Shown: in pieces, positions 55,194 to 64,000 of the stretch | Numbering within the stretch: position 1 is the first letter of the stretch | Layout: the number at the start of each line of letters is the position of its first letter | Assembly (NCBI RefSeq): GCF_037176765.1 | Contig: NC_090034.1 | Coordinates: 4,655,375 to 4,719,374, forward strand | Length of the DNA stretch: 64,000 nt | Reading direction: 5' to 3' | Origin: Anolis sagrei | Taxonomy: Eukaryota > Chordata > Lepidosauria > Squamata > Anolidae | The notes under the pieces: generated by a model | What the model was told of the DNA's origin: nothing | The model's input: the letters and a program-made list of their open reading frames with translations, nothing else | Database searches by the model: none | Made by a program: the position numbers and the translations under genes

Positions 55194-55647
55194 TAACCCA
55201 ACAAGATAACCCAATACTAAAAACACTGAGATTATGGTATTACGTGGATCTAATGCACACCCTGATTTGGCAAGATAATTTAGCCAGAAAAGGTGAGCAT
55301 TAGAAAGGAGTAAAGATGATGTATTAAGTCTCCTTTTCTTAAGAAAACAAATTCGTGATCCGCAAGCAAGAGATAGACTCCAGAAGGCTGCAAGCTGCTT
55401 GTTATGTTCCCCACGAGAACCGATCCTTGTTTTCTTTTGTCTTCTGCTGCCAAGGCTTTTACCTCGGTAATTAATAAACCCATTAATGCAGTTAGTTATC
55501 CTTGTGAGGCTCGAGGGAGGTTCTTGAAGCAGCCAGAGTCCAGTTTTCTCTGCTGCCAACAACAAAAAGGGGTTGAGTTTCATGCCGTTGTCGGAAAGAG
55601 ATGGCGCCCAAATGCCATGGCAAGAACGCTACTCTTTGGCACTGCGC
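55194..55647. other. Intergenic, no recognised element
   Basis: About 450 bp between two CR1 ends without a recognised family; possibly original host DNA. Confidence 0.45.
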
Positions 55648-56262
55648 TTAGAATCATAGAATCATAGAATCAAAGAGTTGGAAGAGACCTCATGGGCCAT
55701 CCAGTCCAACCCCATTCTGCCAAGAAGCAGGAATATTGCATTCAAATCACCCCTGACAGATGGCCATCCAGCCTCTGCTTAAAAGCTTCCAAAGAAGGAG
55801 CCTCCACCACACTCCAGGGCAGAGAGTTCCACTGCTGAACGGCTCCCACAGTCAGGAAGTTCTTCCTCATGTTCAGATGGAATCTCCTCTCTTGTAGTTT
55901 GAAGCCATTATTCCATGGAAGTCTCCAAGGAAGCAGAAAACAAGCTTGCTCCCTCCTCCCTGTGGCTTCCTCTCACATATTTATATATGGCCCTCACCAT
56001 GTCTCCTCTCAGCCTTCTCTTCTTCAGGCTAAACATGCCCATTTCCCTAAGCCGCTCCTCATAGGGCTTGTTCTCCAGACCCTTGATCATTTGAGTCGCC
56101 CTCCTCTGGACACATTCCAGCTTGTCAATATCTCTCTTGAATTGTGGTGCCCAGAATTGGACACAATATTCCAGGTAAAGTGGTCTAACCAAAGCGGAAT
56201 AGAGCATGGGGAGCATTACTTCTTGGTCTCTCTAACCCAAAAGCAAGGCACTAGCTGCTGGA
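55648..56262 (-). mobile_element. CR1 LINE 3' end
   Basis: - strand frame 55908-56216: [20 protein letters not shown], then [20 protein letters not shown] and [20 protein letters not shown]. The terminal repeat AGAATCATAGAATCATAGAA lies at 55651. The 5' truncation falls near 56262. Confidence 0.94.
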
Positions 56263-56851
56263 GCTGATGAACAACTGCACTGCATCCTGTCAGATCCCCA
56301 AAATCTGGAGGAAAGCAAGAGCCATCACCATCTTAAAGCCAGGCAAAGACCACAATGATCCAAAAAGCTACAGACCAATCTCCCTGTTGTGCCACCTCTA
56401 CAAAGTTCTGGAGAGACTTATTTTGCATAGAATTACGGAAAAAATAGACCCATGTCCAATTCCACGGCAAGCTGGCTTCAGGAAAGGCAAAAGCTGCACA
56501 TCGCAAGTGCTGAACCTGACTCAGCACATAGAAGGTGGCTTTGAAAGGCAGCAGATCACAGGAGCTGTCTTCATAGACTTGTCAGCGGCTTATCATACTG
56601 TGAACCACCGCCTCCTCCTGAGAAGAATGTATAATATCACAAAGGACGACCACCTCATCCGCCTCATAGGAAACCTGCTACAAAACAGGAGCTTTTTTGT
56701 TGAGTTCCAGGGCCAGAGAAGCAGAGGGCGGAAACAGAAGAACGGCCTGCCTCAGGGGAGCATGCTTGCTCCATCCATGTTCAACATCTACACAAATGAC
56801 CAGCCACTGCCAGAAGGGACAGAGAGCTTCATCTATGCTGACGATCTTGCC
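56263..56851 (+). mobile_element. LINE reverse transcriptase fragment
   Basis: Frame from 56267: IPKIWRKARAITILKPGKDH, KSYRPISLLCHLYKVLERLI, QAGFRKGKSCTSQVLNLTQH, FIDLSAAYHTVNHRLLLRRM, KNGLPQGSMLAPSMFNIYTN and active site SFIYADDLAIV. It is probably the RT region of the same family as 23700-24540. It stops abruptly at 56851, where a PLE end begins, so the tail of the 279-codon frame is chimeric. Confidence 0.88.
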
Positions 56852-57499
56852 ATCGTCGAAGGCTTTCATGGCTGGAATCACTCAGTTTTTGTGGGTTTTT
56901 TCGGGCTATATGGCCAAGTTCTAGAGGCATTCTCTCCTGACGTTTCGCCTGCATCTATGGCAAGCATCCTCAGAGGTGAGGTCTGCTGGAACTGGGAAAA
57001 AAGGGTTTCTGGTTTCTTCCGCAGGGGAGAGACCACCGCGTCTTTTAAACCCTCTGGCAAAACTCCTTGCTCAAGGGAGCTGTTTATAATCTTTAGGGCT
57101 TTATAGGTTAACACCAGCACTTTGAATTGTGCTCGGAAGCTAATTGGCAGCCAGTGGAGCTGGCGCAACAGAGGAGTAGTATGCTCCCTGTATCCTGCTG
57201 ATGTTAGCACTCTGGCTGCCGCACGTTGGACTAGTTGGAGTTTCCGAACATCTCAAAGCTCCCTGCTTGAGCGGTGATGGCATGATCGTCAGCATAGATG
57301 AAACTGTCAAAGGCTTTCATGGCTGGAATCACTCAGTTTTTGTGGGTTTTTCTGGCTATATGGCTATGGTCTAAAGGCATTTCTCCTGCCTCTAGAACAT
57401 GGCCATATAGCCCGAAAAACCCACAAGAACTGATAGATGAAACTCTCTGTCCCTTCTGGCAATGGCTGGTCATTTGTGTACACAAATATAAAAGTAATA
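56852..57499. mobile_element. Mosaic of PLE ends, L2 piece and LINE scraps
   Basis: PLE end (-) 56852-57010; L2 C-terminal piece (-) 57020-57262 (LTSAGYREHTTPLLRQLHWL); LINE scrap (-) GATCGTCAGCATAGATGAAA at 57284; PLE end (-) 57305-57390 turning back as (+) 57390-57430 (TAGAACATGGCCATATAGCC); LINE scrap (-) 57432-57480, the complement of 56792-56840. Pieces of one locus are copied and inverted. Confidence 0.7.
56936..56976 (-). ncRNA. Candidate hammerhead ribozyme core in PLE end
   Basis: On the - strand: CTGAGGA (56967-56973), stem II GCTTGC with GCAGGC, GAAACGTC (56939-56946). Full core, same layout as 60799-60839. Confidence 0.5.
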
Positions 57500-58990
57500 G
57501 GATCAATCTCCCCTTCTTGGGCAAAGTCTTGCAACGTGTGGTGGCCTCACAACTCCAGGTATTCTTGGTAGACACGGATTATCTAGACCCGGCACAGTCT
57601 GGCTTTAGGCCGGGACATGGTACCGAGATAGCCTTGGTCGCCTTAGTGGATGATCTGCGCCGGGAGCTCGACAGGGGGAGTGTGTCCCTGTTGGTGCTGC
57701 TGGACCTCTCAGCGGCCTTCGATACCGTCGACCACGGTATCCTGGGACGCCTCGCAGGGATGGGTCTCGGAGGGACTGTTTTGCAGTGGCTCCGGTCATT
57801 CCTGGAGGGTTGATCTCAGAAGGTGTTATTGGGAGACACCTGTTCAACCCCACAACCTTTGTCTTGTGGGGTTCCTCAGGGTTCAATACTGTCTCCCATG
57901 CTGTTTAACATCTACATGAAGCCGCTGGGTGAGATCATCCGGAGTTTCGGGGTACGGTGTCATCTGTACGCGGATGATGTCCAACTCTGTCACTCCTTCC
58001 CACCTGCTACTAAGGAGGCTGTCGAGGTCCTGAACCGGTGCTTGGCCGCTGTGACGGTCTGGATGAGGGCGAACAAATTGAAATTGAATCCAGACAAGAC
58101 AGAGGTACTCCTGGTCAGTCGCAAGGCTGAACAGGGTATAGAGTTCAACCTGTGTTGGATGGGGTCGCACTCCCCCTGAAGACGCAGGTTCGCAGCTTGG
58201 GTGTGACCCTGGACTCATCGCTGAGCCTGGAACCCCAGGTTTCAGCGGTGACCAGGGGAGCATTCGCACAGTTAAAACTCGTGCGCCAGCTGCGACCGTA
58301 CCTTGGCCACGGTAGTCCACGCTCTGGTTACATCCCGCTTAGACTACTGCAACGCTCTCTACGTGGGGTTGCCCTTGAAGACTGCTCGGAAGCTTCAAAT
58401 GGTCCAACGTTCAGCAGCCAGGTTGCTAACAGGAGCGGCACTCAGGGAGCACACCACTCCTCTGCTGCGCCGGCTCCACTGGCTGCCAATCTGCTACCGG
58501 GCACAATTCAAGGTGGTGACTTTAGCCTATAAAGCCCTAAACGGTTCTGGCCCTACTTACCTCTCCGAACGCATCTCCTCCTATGAACCGACTAGGACAT
58601 TAAGATCGTCTGGGGAGGCCCTGCTCTCGGTCCCGCCCGCATCGCAGGCGCGGTTGGCGGGGACGAGAGACAGGGCCTTCTCGGTGGTGGCCCCCCGGCT
58701 GTGGAATGCCCTACCTGCGGACATCAGACAGGCCCCTTCACTGCTGGCATTCCGGAGGAAGGTCAAGACTTGGCTTTACGAACAAGCGTTTGGCTAATTG
58801 TGCAATGAAACACAGTAAGATGGTACAACTGAACATAGGAATTGGTATAAAAGATTATGATTGCGGATTCTGATTCTGATTTGTTTGCTGAGGCGCACGT
58901 TTATGTTAACGATTGCTTGATTTGATATGTTTTGTATAATGTGTAATTATTTTGTATAATTTAATTATAATTGTATAATTAAATAAATAA
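57500..58990 (+). mobile_element. L2-clade LINE, RT half, broken
   Basis: Frames 57298-57813, 57823-58179, 58152-58532 and 58303-58797 follow one another: LPFLGKVLQRVVASQLQVFL, SGFRPGHGTEIALVALVDDL, an in-frame stop after SFLEG, GVPQGSILSPMLFNIYM, HLYADDVQLCHSF, a shift near 58145, a short deletion near 58305, then an intact end KTWLYEQAFG. A 3' UTR and (AAAT)n follow. Very similar to 40709-41776. Confidence 0.92.
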
Positions 58991-59251
58991 ATAATTAAAT
59001 AAAAAATAATAATAATGGGGTTTTAATAGTAATAATAATGTATTGTCGAAGGCTTTCATGGCCGGAATCACTAGGTTCTTGTGGGTTTTTTCGGGCTATA
59101 TGGCCATGTTCTAGAGGCATTTCTCCTGACATTACGCCTGCATCTATGGCAAGCTTCCTCAGAGGTAGTGAGGTTCTGTTGGAAATAGGACAATGGGTTT
59201 ATATATCTGTGGAATGGCTGGGGTGAGGCAAAGAGCTCTTTTCTGCTGGAG

Positions 59252-60023
59252 CTAGGTGTGAATGTTTAGCTGATCACCTTCATTAGCATTTGAAGGCCTG
59301 CCTGAGCCTGGGAAAATCTGTTGCTGGGAGGTGTTAATCTGTGCCTGGTTTTTTCCTCTCTGTTGTTTTGCTGTTGTAATTTTAGAGTTTTCTAATACTG
59401 GTAGCCAGATTTTGTTCATTTTCATGGTCTCTTCCTTTCTGTTGAAATTGTCCACATGCTTCTTGTGGATTTCAATGGCTTCTCTGTGTAGTCTGACATG
59501 GTGGTTGTTGGAGTGGTCCAGCATTTCTGTGTTCTCAGATAATATGCTGTGTCCAGGCTGATTCATCAGGTGCTCTGCTATGGCTGACTTCTCTGGTTGA
59601 AGTAGTCTGCAGTGCCTTTCATATTCCTTGATGCGTGTCTGGGCAATGCTGCGTTTGGTGGTCCCTATGTAGACTTGTCCACAGCTGCATGGTACACGGT
59701 AGACTCCTGCAGAGGTGAGAGGCTCCCTCTTGTCCTTTGCTGAACGGAGCATTTGTTGGATTTTCTTGGTGGGTCTGGAGATCGTTTGTATGTTATGTTT
59801 CCTCATCAGCTTCCCTATGCGGTCAGTGGTTCCCTTGATGTATGGCAGGAACACTTTCCCTCTGGGTGGATCTTCATCTTGACTCTCGTGGCTTCTTCTC
59901 GGTTGTCTTGCAGCTCTTCTGATGTCTGAGGTGGAGTCTCCATTGGCCTGGAGAGCCCAGTTGAGGTGGTTCAGTTCCTCTTGGAGGAGAAGGTGGGCTT
60001 CGCAGATTCTTTTTGCACGGTCT
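59252..60023 (-). CDS. PLE protein C-terminus with GIY-YIG endonuclease, partial
   Basis: Open - strand frame for the C-terminal part of a Penelope-like protein. The linker is RAKRICEAHLLLQEELNHLN, then KVFLPYIKGTTDRIGKLMRK and PLTSAGVYRVPCS. The GIY-YIG nuclease has GVY in place of GIY, CSCGQVYIGTTKRS carrying YIG, R in TRIKEYERHCR, and E in AIAEHLMNQPGH. The end is KIWLPVLENSKITTAKQQRG to the stop at 59252. The nuclease would cut the target for reverse transcription. The RT part is missing because a BovB has cut in at 60034 and the head-to-head joint follows. The open frame running to 60361 is a chance fusion with antisense BovB. 5' truncated, not functional alone. Confidence 0.88.
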
Positions 60024-60034
60024 GCCAAGGCTTT

Positions 60035-60396
60035 TGAACTGTGGTGTTGGAGGAAAGTGCTGAGAGTGCCTTGGACTGTGAGAAGATCCAACCAGTCCAT
60101 CCTCCAGGAAATAAAGCCCGGCTGCTCACTGGAGGGAAGGAGACTAGAGACAAAGTTGAAGTACTTTGGCCACATCATGAGGAGACAGGAAAGCCTAGAG
60201 AAGACAATTATGCTGGGGAAAGTGGAAGACAAAAGGAAGAGGGGCCGACCAAGGGCAAGATGGATGGATGGCATCCTTGAAGTGACTGGACTGACCTTGA
60301 GGGAGCTGGGGGTGGTGACGGCCGACAGGGAGCTCTGGCGTGGGCTGGTCCATGAGGTCACGAAGAGTCGGAGACGACTGAACGAATGAACAACAA
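60035..60396 (+). mobile_element. BovB LINE 3' end in a PLE, perfect 11-bp TSD
   Basis: GCCAAGGCTTT lies at 60024-60034 and again at 60397-60407. Between them is the BovB C-terminus (ELWCWRKVLRVPWTVRRSNQ, KYFGHIMRRQESLEKTIMLG, GRPRARWMDGILEVTGLTL) and the end TCGGAGACGACTGAACGAAT, (CAA). About 96 percent alike the copy at 34.8-35.1 kb by eye. Confidence 0.95.
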
Positions 60397-60798
60397 GCCA
60401 AGGCTTTAATGGTGATTCTTTTTATTAGAGAACACAAAAATGCTGGACCACACCAACAACCACCAAGTCAGACTACACAGAGAAGCCATTGAAATCCACA
60501 AGAAGCATGTGGACAATTTCAGCAGAAAGGAAGAGACCATGAAAATGAACAAAATCTGGCTACCAGTATTAAAAAACTCTAAAATTATAACAGCTAAACA
60601 GCAGAGAGGAAACAACCAGGCACATCTTAACACCTCTCAACAAAAGATTTTCCCAGGCTCAGGCAGGCCTTCAAATGCTAATGAAGGTGATCAGCTAAAC
60701 ATTCACACCTAACTGCAGCAGGGAAGAGCTCCTTGCCCCACCCCAGCCATTCCACAGATATATGAACCCATTTTTCCCACTTCCAACAGACCTCACTA

Positions 60799-60839
60799 CC
60801 TCTGAGGATGCTTGCCATAGATGCAGGCGAAACGTCAGG
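60799..60839 (+). ncRNA. Candidate hammerhead ribozyme in PLE end, best copy
   Basis: Stem I CCT (60799-60801) pairs with AGG (60837-60839). CTGAGGA 60802-60808 fits the core CUGANGA. A bulged T is followed by stem II GCTTGC (60810-60815), loop CATAGAT and GCAGGC (60823-60828). GAA 60829-60831 precedes the self-complementary ACGT 60832-60835, and C60836 is the cleavage base. Stem I is short and stem II has a bulge next to the core, so activity is uncertain. PLEs are known to carry such ribozymes. Confidence 0.55.
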
Positions 60840-61039
60840 AGAGAATGCCTCTAGAACATGGCTCTATAGCCCGAAAAAACCCACAAGAACCTAATAATAA
60901 TAATGATAATACTAGGAATAGGATTTAAATATAAATATAATAATAACTGGGCATCAATCAACCTCATCACCAACATCCTCAAAGGGAAATCCCGTGGCTG
61001 TCTTCCTGTGGGAAGAGAAGAGAAACAGCTTTCCTGAAG

Positions 61040-61300
61040 GGAAGTCCAAACCCGGAAGTCACGTGGCGCGGCTCCGACCAATCCCGAGCGCCGTTTACCA
61101 TGACCAGCGAGAGGGGGGCGTGGCTTGCCTCCTGCCCTGAGTGTGTCAGGAAGGGCTCGGACCGGAAGTCGCGCGCCACTCAACCGGAAGAGCGGAGGGC
61201 GGAAGCCGGAAGAAGAAGAAGAAGAGGAGCAGAAGAAGAAGGGGGCGGAGGAGAGAGAGAAAGAGAGAGAAAGAGAGAGGCAGAGCCGTGCGAGGTGAGT
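61040..61300 (+). promoter_or_regulatory. Probable CpG-rich promoter and noncoding first exon of a + strand gene
   Basis: GC- and CpG-rich stretch in AT-rich surroundings. It has ETS-type sites CCGGAAGT at 61052 and 61162 and CCGGAAG at 61184 and 61206, an E-box CACGTG at 61060-61065 next to the first ETS site, and CCAAT at 61078-61082. An exon-like GAA/GGA-rich stretch ends GTGCGAG followed by the perfect donor GTGAGT (61295-61300). This is the build of a TATA-less housekeeping promoter with a 5' UTR exon. Coding exons would be right of the window. In mammals ARPC1A and other genes lie near SMURF1, but nothing here identifies the gene. Confidence 0.6.
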
Positions 61301-61360
61301 AGGCCTTTCCTCCCTAACTTATTCCTACCGTAGGAAGGAACCCCCTTCTTCCACCCAAGC

Positions 61361-61755
61361 CTCCCCGACAGATGGCCATCCAGCCTCTCTTTCAAAGCCT
61401 CCAGCAAGGCCTTCCTTTGGCAAACCTCTTTCCCCACCTTGTGACCTTCTTCCAAGCCAACTAGTCCAGAAGATAATACTCTTAGGTGGGTCTGGAAAGG
61501 GGGAAGCGAACTAGGCCAATCAAGGCTATTATGGGGGGTCTGGAAGCACTGATTGAGGTTCTGGGTTTGAGCCTGCCACTTTTGGACTCTCGCTTGCTGA
61601 GGTGTTCCAGTGAGTGTCTCTGTAGATCTTATAAAACTATTTCTAGATTTAAGTTGTTGACGTGCTGGCTGATACCCAAACAGAGGTTGTGCTGGAGACG
61701 TCTCTGTCTTGGTCCTTTCACTATTGGTTGCGACTCCCCGGCGGATGTCAGGTGC
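61361..61755 (-). mobile_element. CR1 scrap and LINE C-terminal fragment
   Basis: 61361-61430 matches a CR1 end (CCGACAGATGGCCATCCAGC). 61545-61755 gives on the - strand LTGTPQQARVQKWQAQTQNL and PAQPLFGYQPARQQLKSRNS of the 23700-24540 family. Both decayed. Confidence 0.75.
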
Positions 61756-62868
61756 TAAGCATTCTGAACACCACCAATGATGGAATTGAACCCAACCTGG
61801 CACACAGAACTCCCATAACCAACTTGGGAGTTGTGGTTACTGGAAGGGTTTGGTGGGGATTGACCTTGAGTTTGGGAGTTGTAGTTCACCTACATCCAGA
61901 GAGCATTGTGGACTGAAATAATGATGGATCTGGACCAAACTTGGCACGAATACGCAATATGCCCAAATATGAACACTGGTGGAGTTTGGGGAAAATAGAC
62001 CTTGAAACTTGGGAATTGTGGTTGCTAGGATTTATAGTTTACCCACTATCGAAGAGCATTCTGAACTCCACCAATGATGGAATTGAACCAAACTTGGCAC
62101 ACAGAACTCCCATAACCAACTTGGGAGTTGTGGTTACTGGAAGGGTTTGGTGGGGATTGACCTTGTGTTTTGGAGTTGTTGTTCACCTACCTTCAGAGAG
62201 CACTATTTATATTTCACCTACAATTCAAGAGCATGCTGAAATCCACCAACAATGGAATTGAACCAGACTTGGCACACAGAACTCCCATGACCAACAGAAA
62301 ATACAGGAAGGGTTTGATGGGCATTGACCTTGAGTTTGGGAGTTGTAGTTCACCTACATCCAGAGAGCACTGTGGACTGAAATAATGATGGATCTGGACC
62401 AAACTTGGCACAAATACTCAATATGCCCAAATGTGAACACTGGTAGAGTTTGGGGAAAATAGATCTTGAAACTTGGGAGTTGTGGTTGCTGGGATTTATA
62501 GTTCACCTACAATCACAGAGCATTCTGAAATCCCCCAACAATGGAATTGAACCAAACTTGGCACACAGAACTCCATGACCAACAGAAAATACAGGAAGGG
62601 TTTGTTGGACATTGACCTTTATTTTTGGAGTTGTAGTTCACCTACATCCAGAGATCACTGTGGACTCAAACAATGATAAATCTGGACCAAACTTGGCACG
62701 AATACTCAATATGCCCAAATGTGTGCATTAATGAAGTTTGGGGAAAATAGATCTTAACACTTGGGAGTTGTGGTTGCTGGGATTTATAATTCACCTACAA
62801 TCAAAGAGCACCCTGAACCCCAACAGTGAGAGAATTGGGCCAAACTTCCTACACAGAACCCTACACAG
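61756..62868. repeat. Array of the GTTCACCTACA module, about 290-bp double unit
   Basis: Alternating sub-units, one with AGTTCACCTACATCCAGAGA and GATGGATCTGGACCAAACTT, one with TTATAGTTCACCTACAATCA and GGAATTGAACCAAACTTGGC, repeat about four times. The same double unit builds the interior of the SPIN-like element and part of the Helitron. No element ends were found here. Confidence 0.85.
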
Positions 62869-63185
62869 ATTACGAGGTGGGATGTAGGGGTAGATGCGTT
62901 CGGACAAATAAGCTGGGCCAAAACCGTATAGAGCTTTCTAGGTCAAAACTAGCACTTTGAATTGGGCTCCGAGACGGACCGGCAGCCAGTGGAGCTGGCA
63001 TAGCAGGGGGTTCATATGCTCCCTGTATGCCGCCCCGGTTAGTAATCTGGCTGCCGCTCGTTGGACTAGCTGAAGTTTCCGAACTGTCTTCAAAGGCAGC
63101 CCCACGTAGAGTGCATTGCAGTAATCTATTTGGGATGTAACCAGAGCTTGGACCACCGTGGCCAGATCAGACCTCCCATGGTCCA
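62869..63185 (-). mobile_element. L2-clade LINE fragment
   Basis: - strand frame inside 62938-63330: SDLATVVQALVTSQIDYCNA, LYVGLPLKTVRKLQLVQRAA, then LLTGAAYREHMNPLLCQLHW. No 3' tail; 5' truncated near 63185. Confidence 0.88.
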
Positions 63186-63204
63186 TATGATCTGCTGTGA
63201 ACTG

Positions 63205-63282
63205 GATGATATGAGTCCACACTGCTACATAATCCAGATCAAAGCAGAGAATCTGGATATTATATGGCAGTGTAGAAGGGGC
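63205..63282. mobile_element. Short foldback MITE, relative of 15430-15556
   Basis: CACACTGCTACATAATCCAG paired with GATATTATATGGCAGTGTAG. Confidence 0.6.
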
Positions 63283-63498
63283 CTCTGTTATCTGACTTCT
63301 TCCCCCTCTCTTTACTTTCCTCCTTCCCAAAGCTATTTTATTTCCTTGGAAACATAGCTCATTGTGGGTAGTTATGGGCTGGCTCCTTTGGGATTGGACT
63401 CATCTTCCTACGGTAGATTACCAAGGGAGGAATCTGTGGCCCTCAGTATGTTGGTAAAATAGTATTCCAGTCACTGTTGGCCGGGTTTTATTTATTTA

Positions 63499-64000
63499 CT
63501 AGCTTGGGTACCCGGCGCTGCCCGGGTTATTAGAGAAAGTGGGTAATGGGGGTTCTGTATGCCAAGTTTGGTCTTTATTGGTCATTGGATAAGAGTTGCA
63601 GTGGTTTCAGTAAGTGAATGAAGGTACTGCAAGTCCCATCATCCATGGTCCATCCTCCTTCAAACTGCAATAGGATGTAGAGTGGGTAATGGGGGCTCTG
63701 TGTGCCAAGTTTGGTCTTGATCAGTCATTGGATGAGGGTCGCAGTGGTTTCAGGAAGTGAGTGAAGGAACTGCAAGTCCCATCATCCATGGTCCATCCTT
63801 CAAACTGCAGCAGGATGTAGAGTGGGTAATGGGGGCTCTGTGTGCCAAGTTTGGTCTTTATTGGTCATTGGATAAGAGTTGCAGTGGTTTCAGTAAGTGA
63901 ATGAAGGTACTGCAAGTCCCATCATCCATGGTCCATCCTCCTTAGAACTGCAGCAGGATGTAGCTAGGGTCATGGGGGCTCTGTGTGCCAAGTTTGGTCT
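63499..64000 (-). mobile_element. Second Helitron type, 3' end, with tandem repeats
   Basis: Seen on the + strand: A, then CTAG (63499-63502), seven bases, and a perfect hairpin ACCCGG (63510-63515) / CCGGGT (63522-63527). On the - strand this is a hairpin followed by CTAG|T, a Helitron 3' end. The body is a tandem repeat of 140-143 bp (GGGTAATGGGGGCTCTGTGT at about 63541, 63684, 63824 and, changed, 63967) that runs out of the window. Confidence 0.7.

Larger units (their letters stand above)
59040..60894. mobile_element. PLE with inverted ends in an (AAT)n target, hosting BovB
   Basis: The left half (59040 to about 60424) is in - direction and the right half (60425-60894) in + direction, so both outer ends carry the same terminal repeat, inverted. 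Outside both is (AAT)n. The element therefore inserted in a microsatellite as a head-to-head pair. The left half codes for the GIY-YIG end; the right half for the last 80 or so residues (MLDHTNNHQVRLHREAIEIH onward). A BovB occupies 60035-60396. Confidence 0.85.

Noticed and set aside
56267-57106. 279-codon + frame as an intact protein
   Set aside because: After the YADD motif the frame runs into a PLE end and an L2 piece; only 56267-56851 is LINE coding.
59252-60361. 369-codon - strand frame as one protein
   Set aside because: Its first third is the antisense of BovB, joined to the PLE frame by an insertion with an 11-bp duplication. Only 59252-60023 is PLE coding.
61100-61333. 77-codon + frame starting MTSERGAW
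   Set aside because: Runs through a GAA/GAG-rich tract and the splice donor at 61295; composition-driven. The region is better read as promoter and 5' UTR.

Overview
The window is vertebrate nuclear DNA, almost certainly from a squamate reptile (a lizard). The call rests on an interrupted host gene with long introns combined with a squamate-style repeat load: tRNA-headed SINEs with a BovB-like 3' end, BovB LINEs with perfect target-site duplications (TSDs), many L2/CR1-type LINEs, Penelope-like elements (PLEs) with a GIY-YIG nuclease, Helitron ends, hAT, mariner and Tigger pieces. No prokaryotic operons, CRISPR arrays or functional tRNA/rRNA genes were seen.

Host genes. (1) The last eight coding exons of SMURF1 (HECT ubiquitin ligase) lie on the + strand between 671 and 26644. 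Phases agree throughout and together they encode the whole catalytic HECT domain (347 residues). The codon of the catalytic cysteine is split by the last intron. A long 3' untranslated region probably runs to polyadenylation signals at 31481 and 31546 and contains two minisatellites. (2) An intact single-exon peptide GPCR, closest to urotensin II receptors (UTS2R-like), lies on the - strand at 49419-50561, convergent with SMURF1. (3) A GC-rich, ETS-motif-rich segment with an E-box, a CCAAT box and a strong splice donor (61052-61300) looks like the promoter and noncoding first exon of a further + strand gene that runs out of the window.

Repeats, left to right. 1-514: PLE in head-to-head arrangement. 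1460-3850: ten-unit tandem array of a LINE tail. 4424-5640: LINE (-). 6515-8625: L2 tail, then a pyrimidine tract. 9510-15095: TIR element swollen by an AT-rich minisatellite and holding an L2. 16100-18780: dispersed element with a 2-kb minisatellite. 19532-21639: two abutting Helitrons with SINE, LINE and CR1 nested inside. 23700-26455: LINE, a second copy of the minisatellite-bearing element, a foldback MITE and an L2. 31596-42626: nested CR1/L2, a mariner with five copies of its own 5' end, a BovB with a 51-bp snap-back, and an L2 with an unbroken 1070-codon frame inside an older L2. 42776-49356: hAT elements, including a SPIN/URR1-like element with a perfect 8-bp TSD that carries a solo LTR. 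51348-60894: L2, PLE, CR1 and LINE mosaic, including a BovB inserted into a PLE. 61361-64000: CR1, LINE and L2 pieces, a tandem array, and a second Helitron type reaching the window end.

The most unusual points are: (a) several PLE copies carry a complete hammerhead-ribozyme core with a self-complementary ACGU stem III; (b) unrelated DNA transposons here have tandemly duplicated their own 5' or internal segments and share one internal sequence module; (c) a coding-capable L2; (d) the extra urotensin-receptor-like gene; (e) the probable unannotated promoter at 61 kb.
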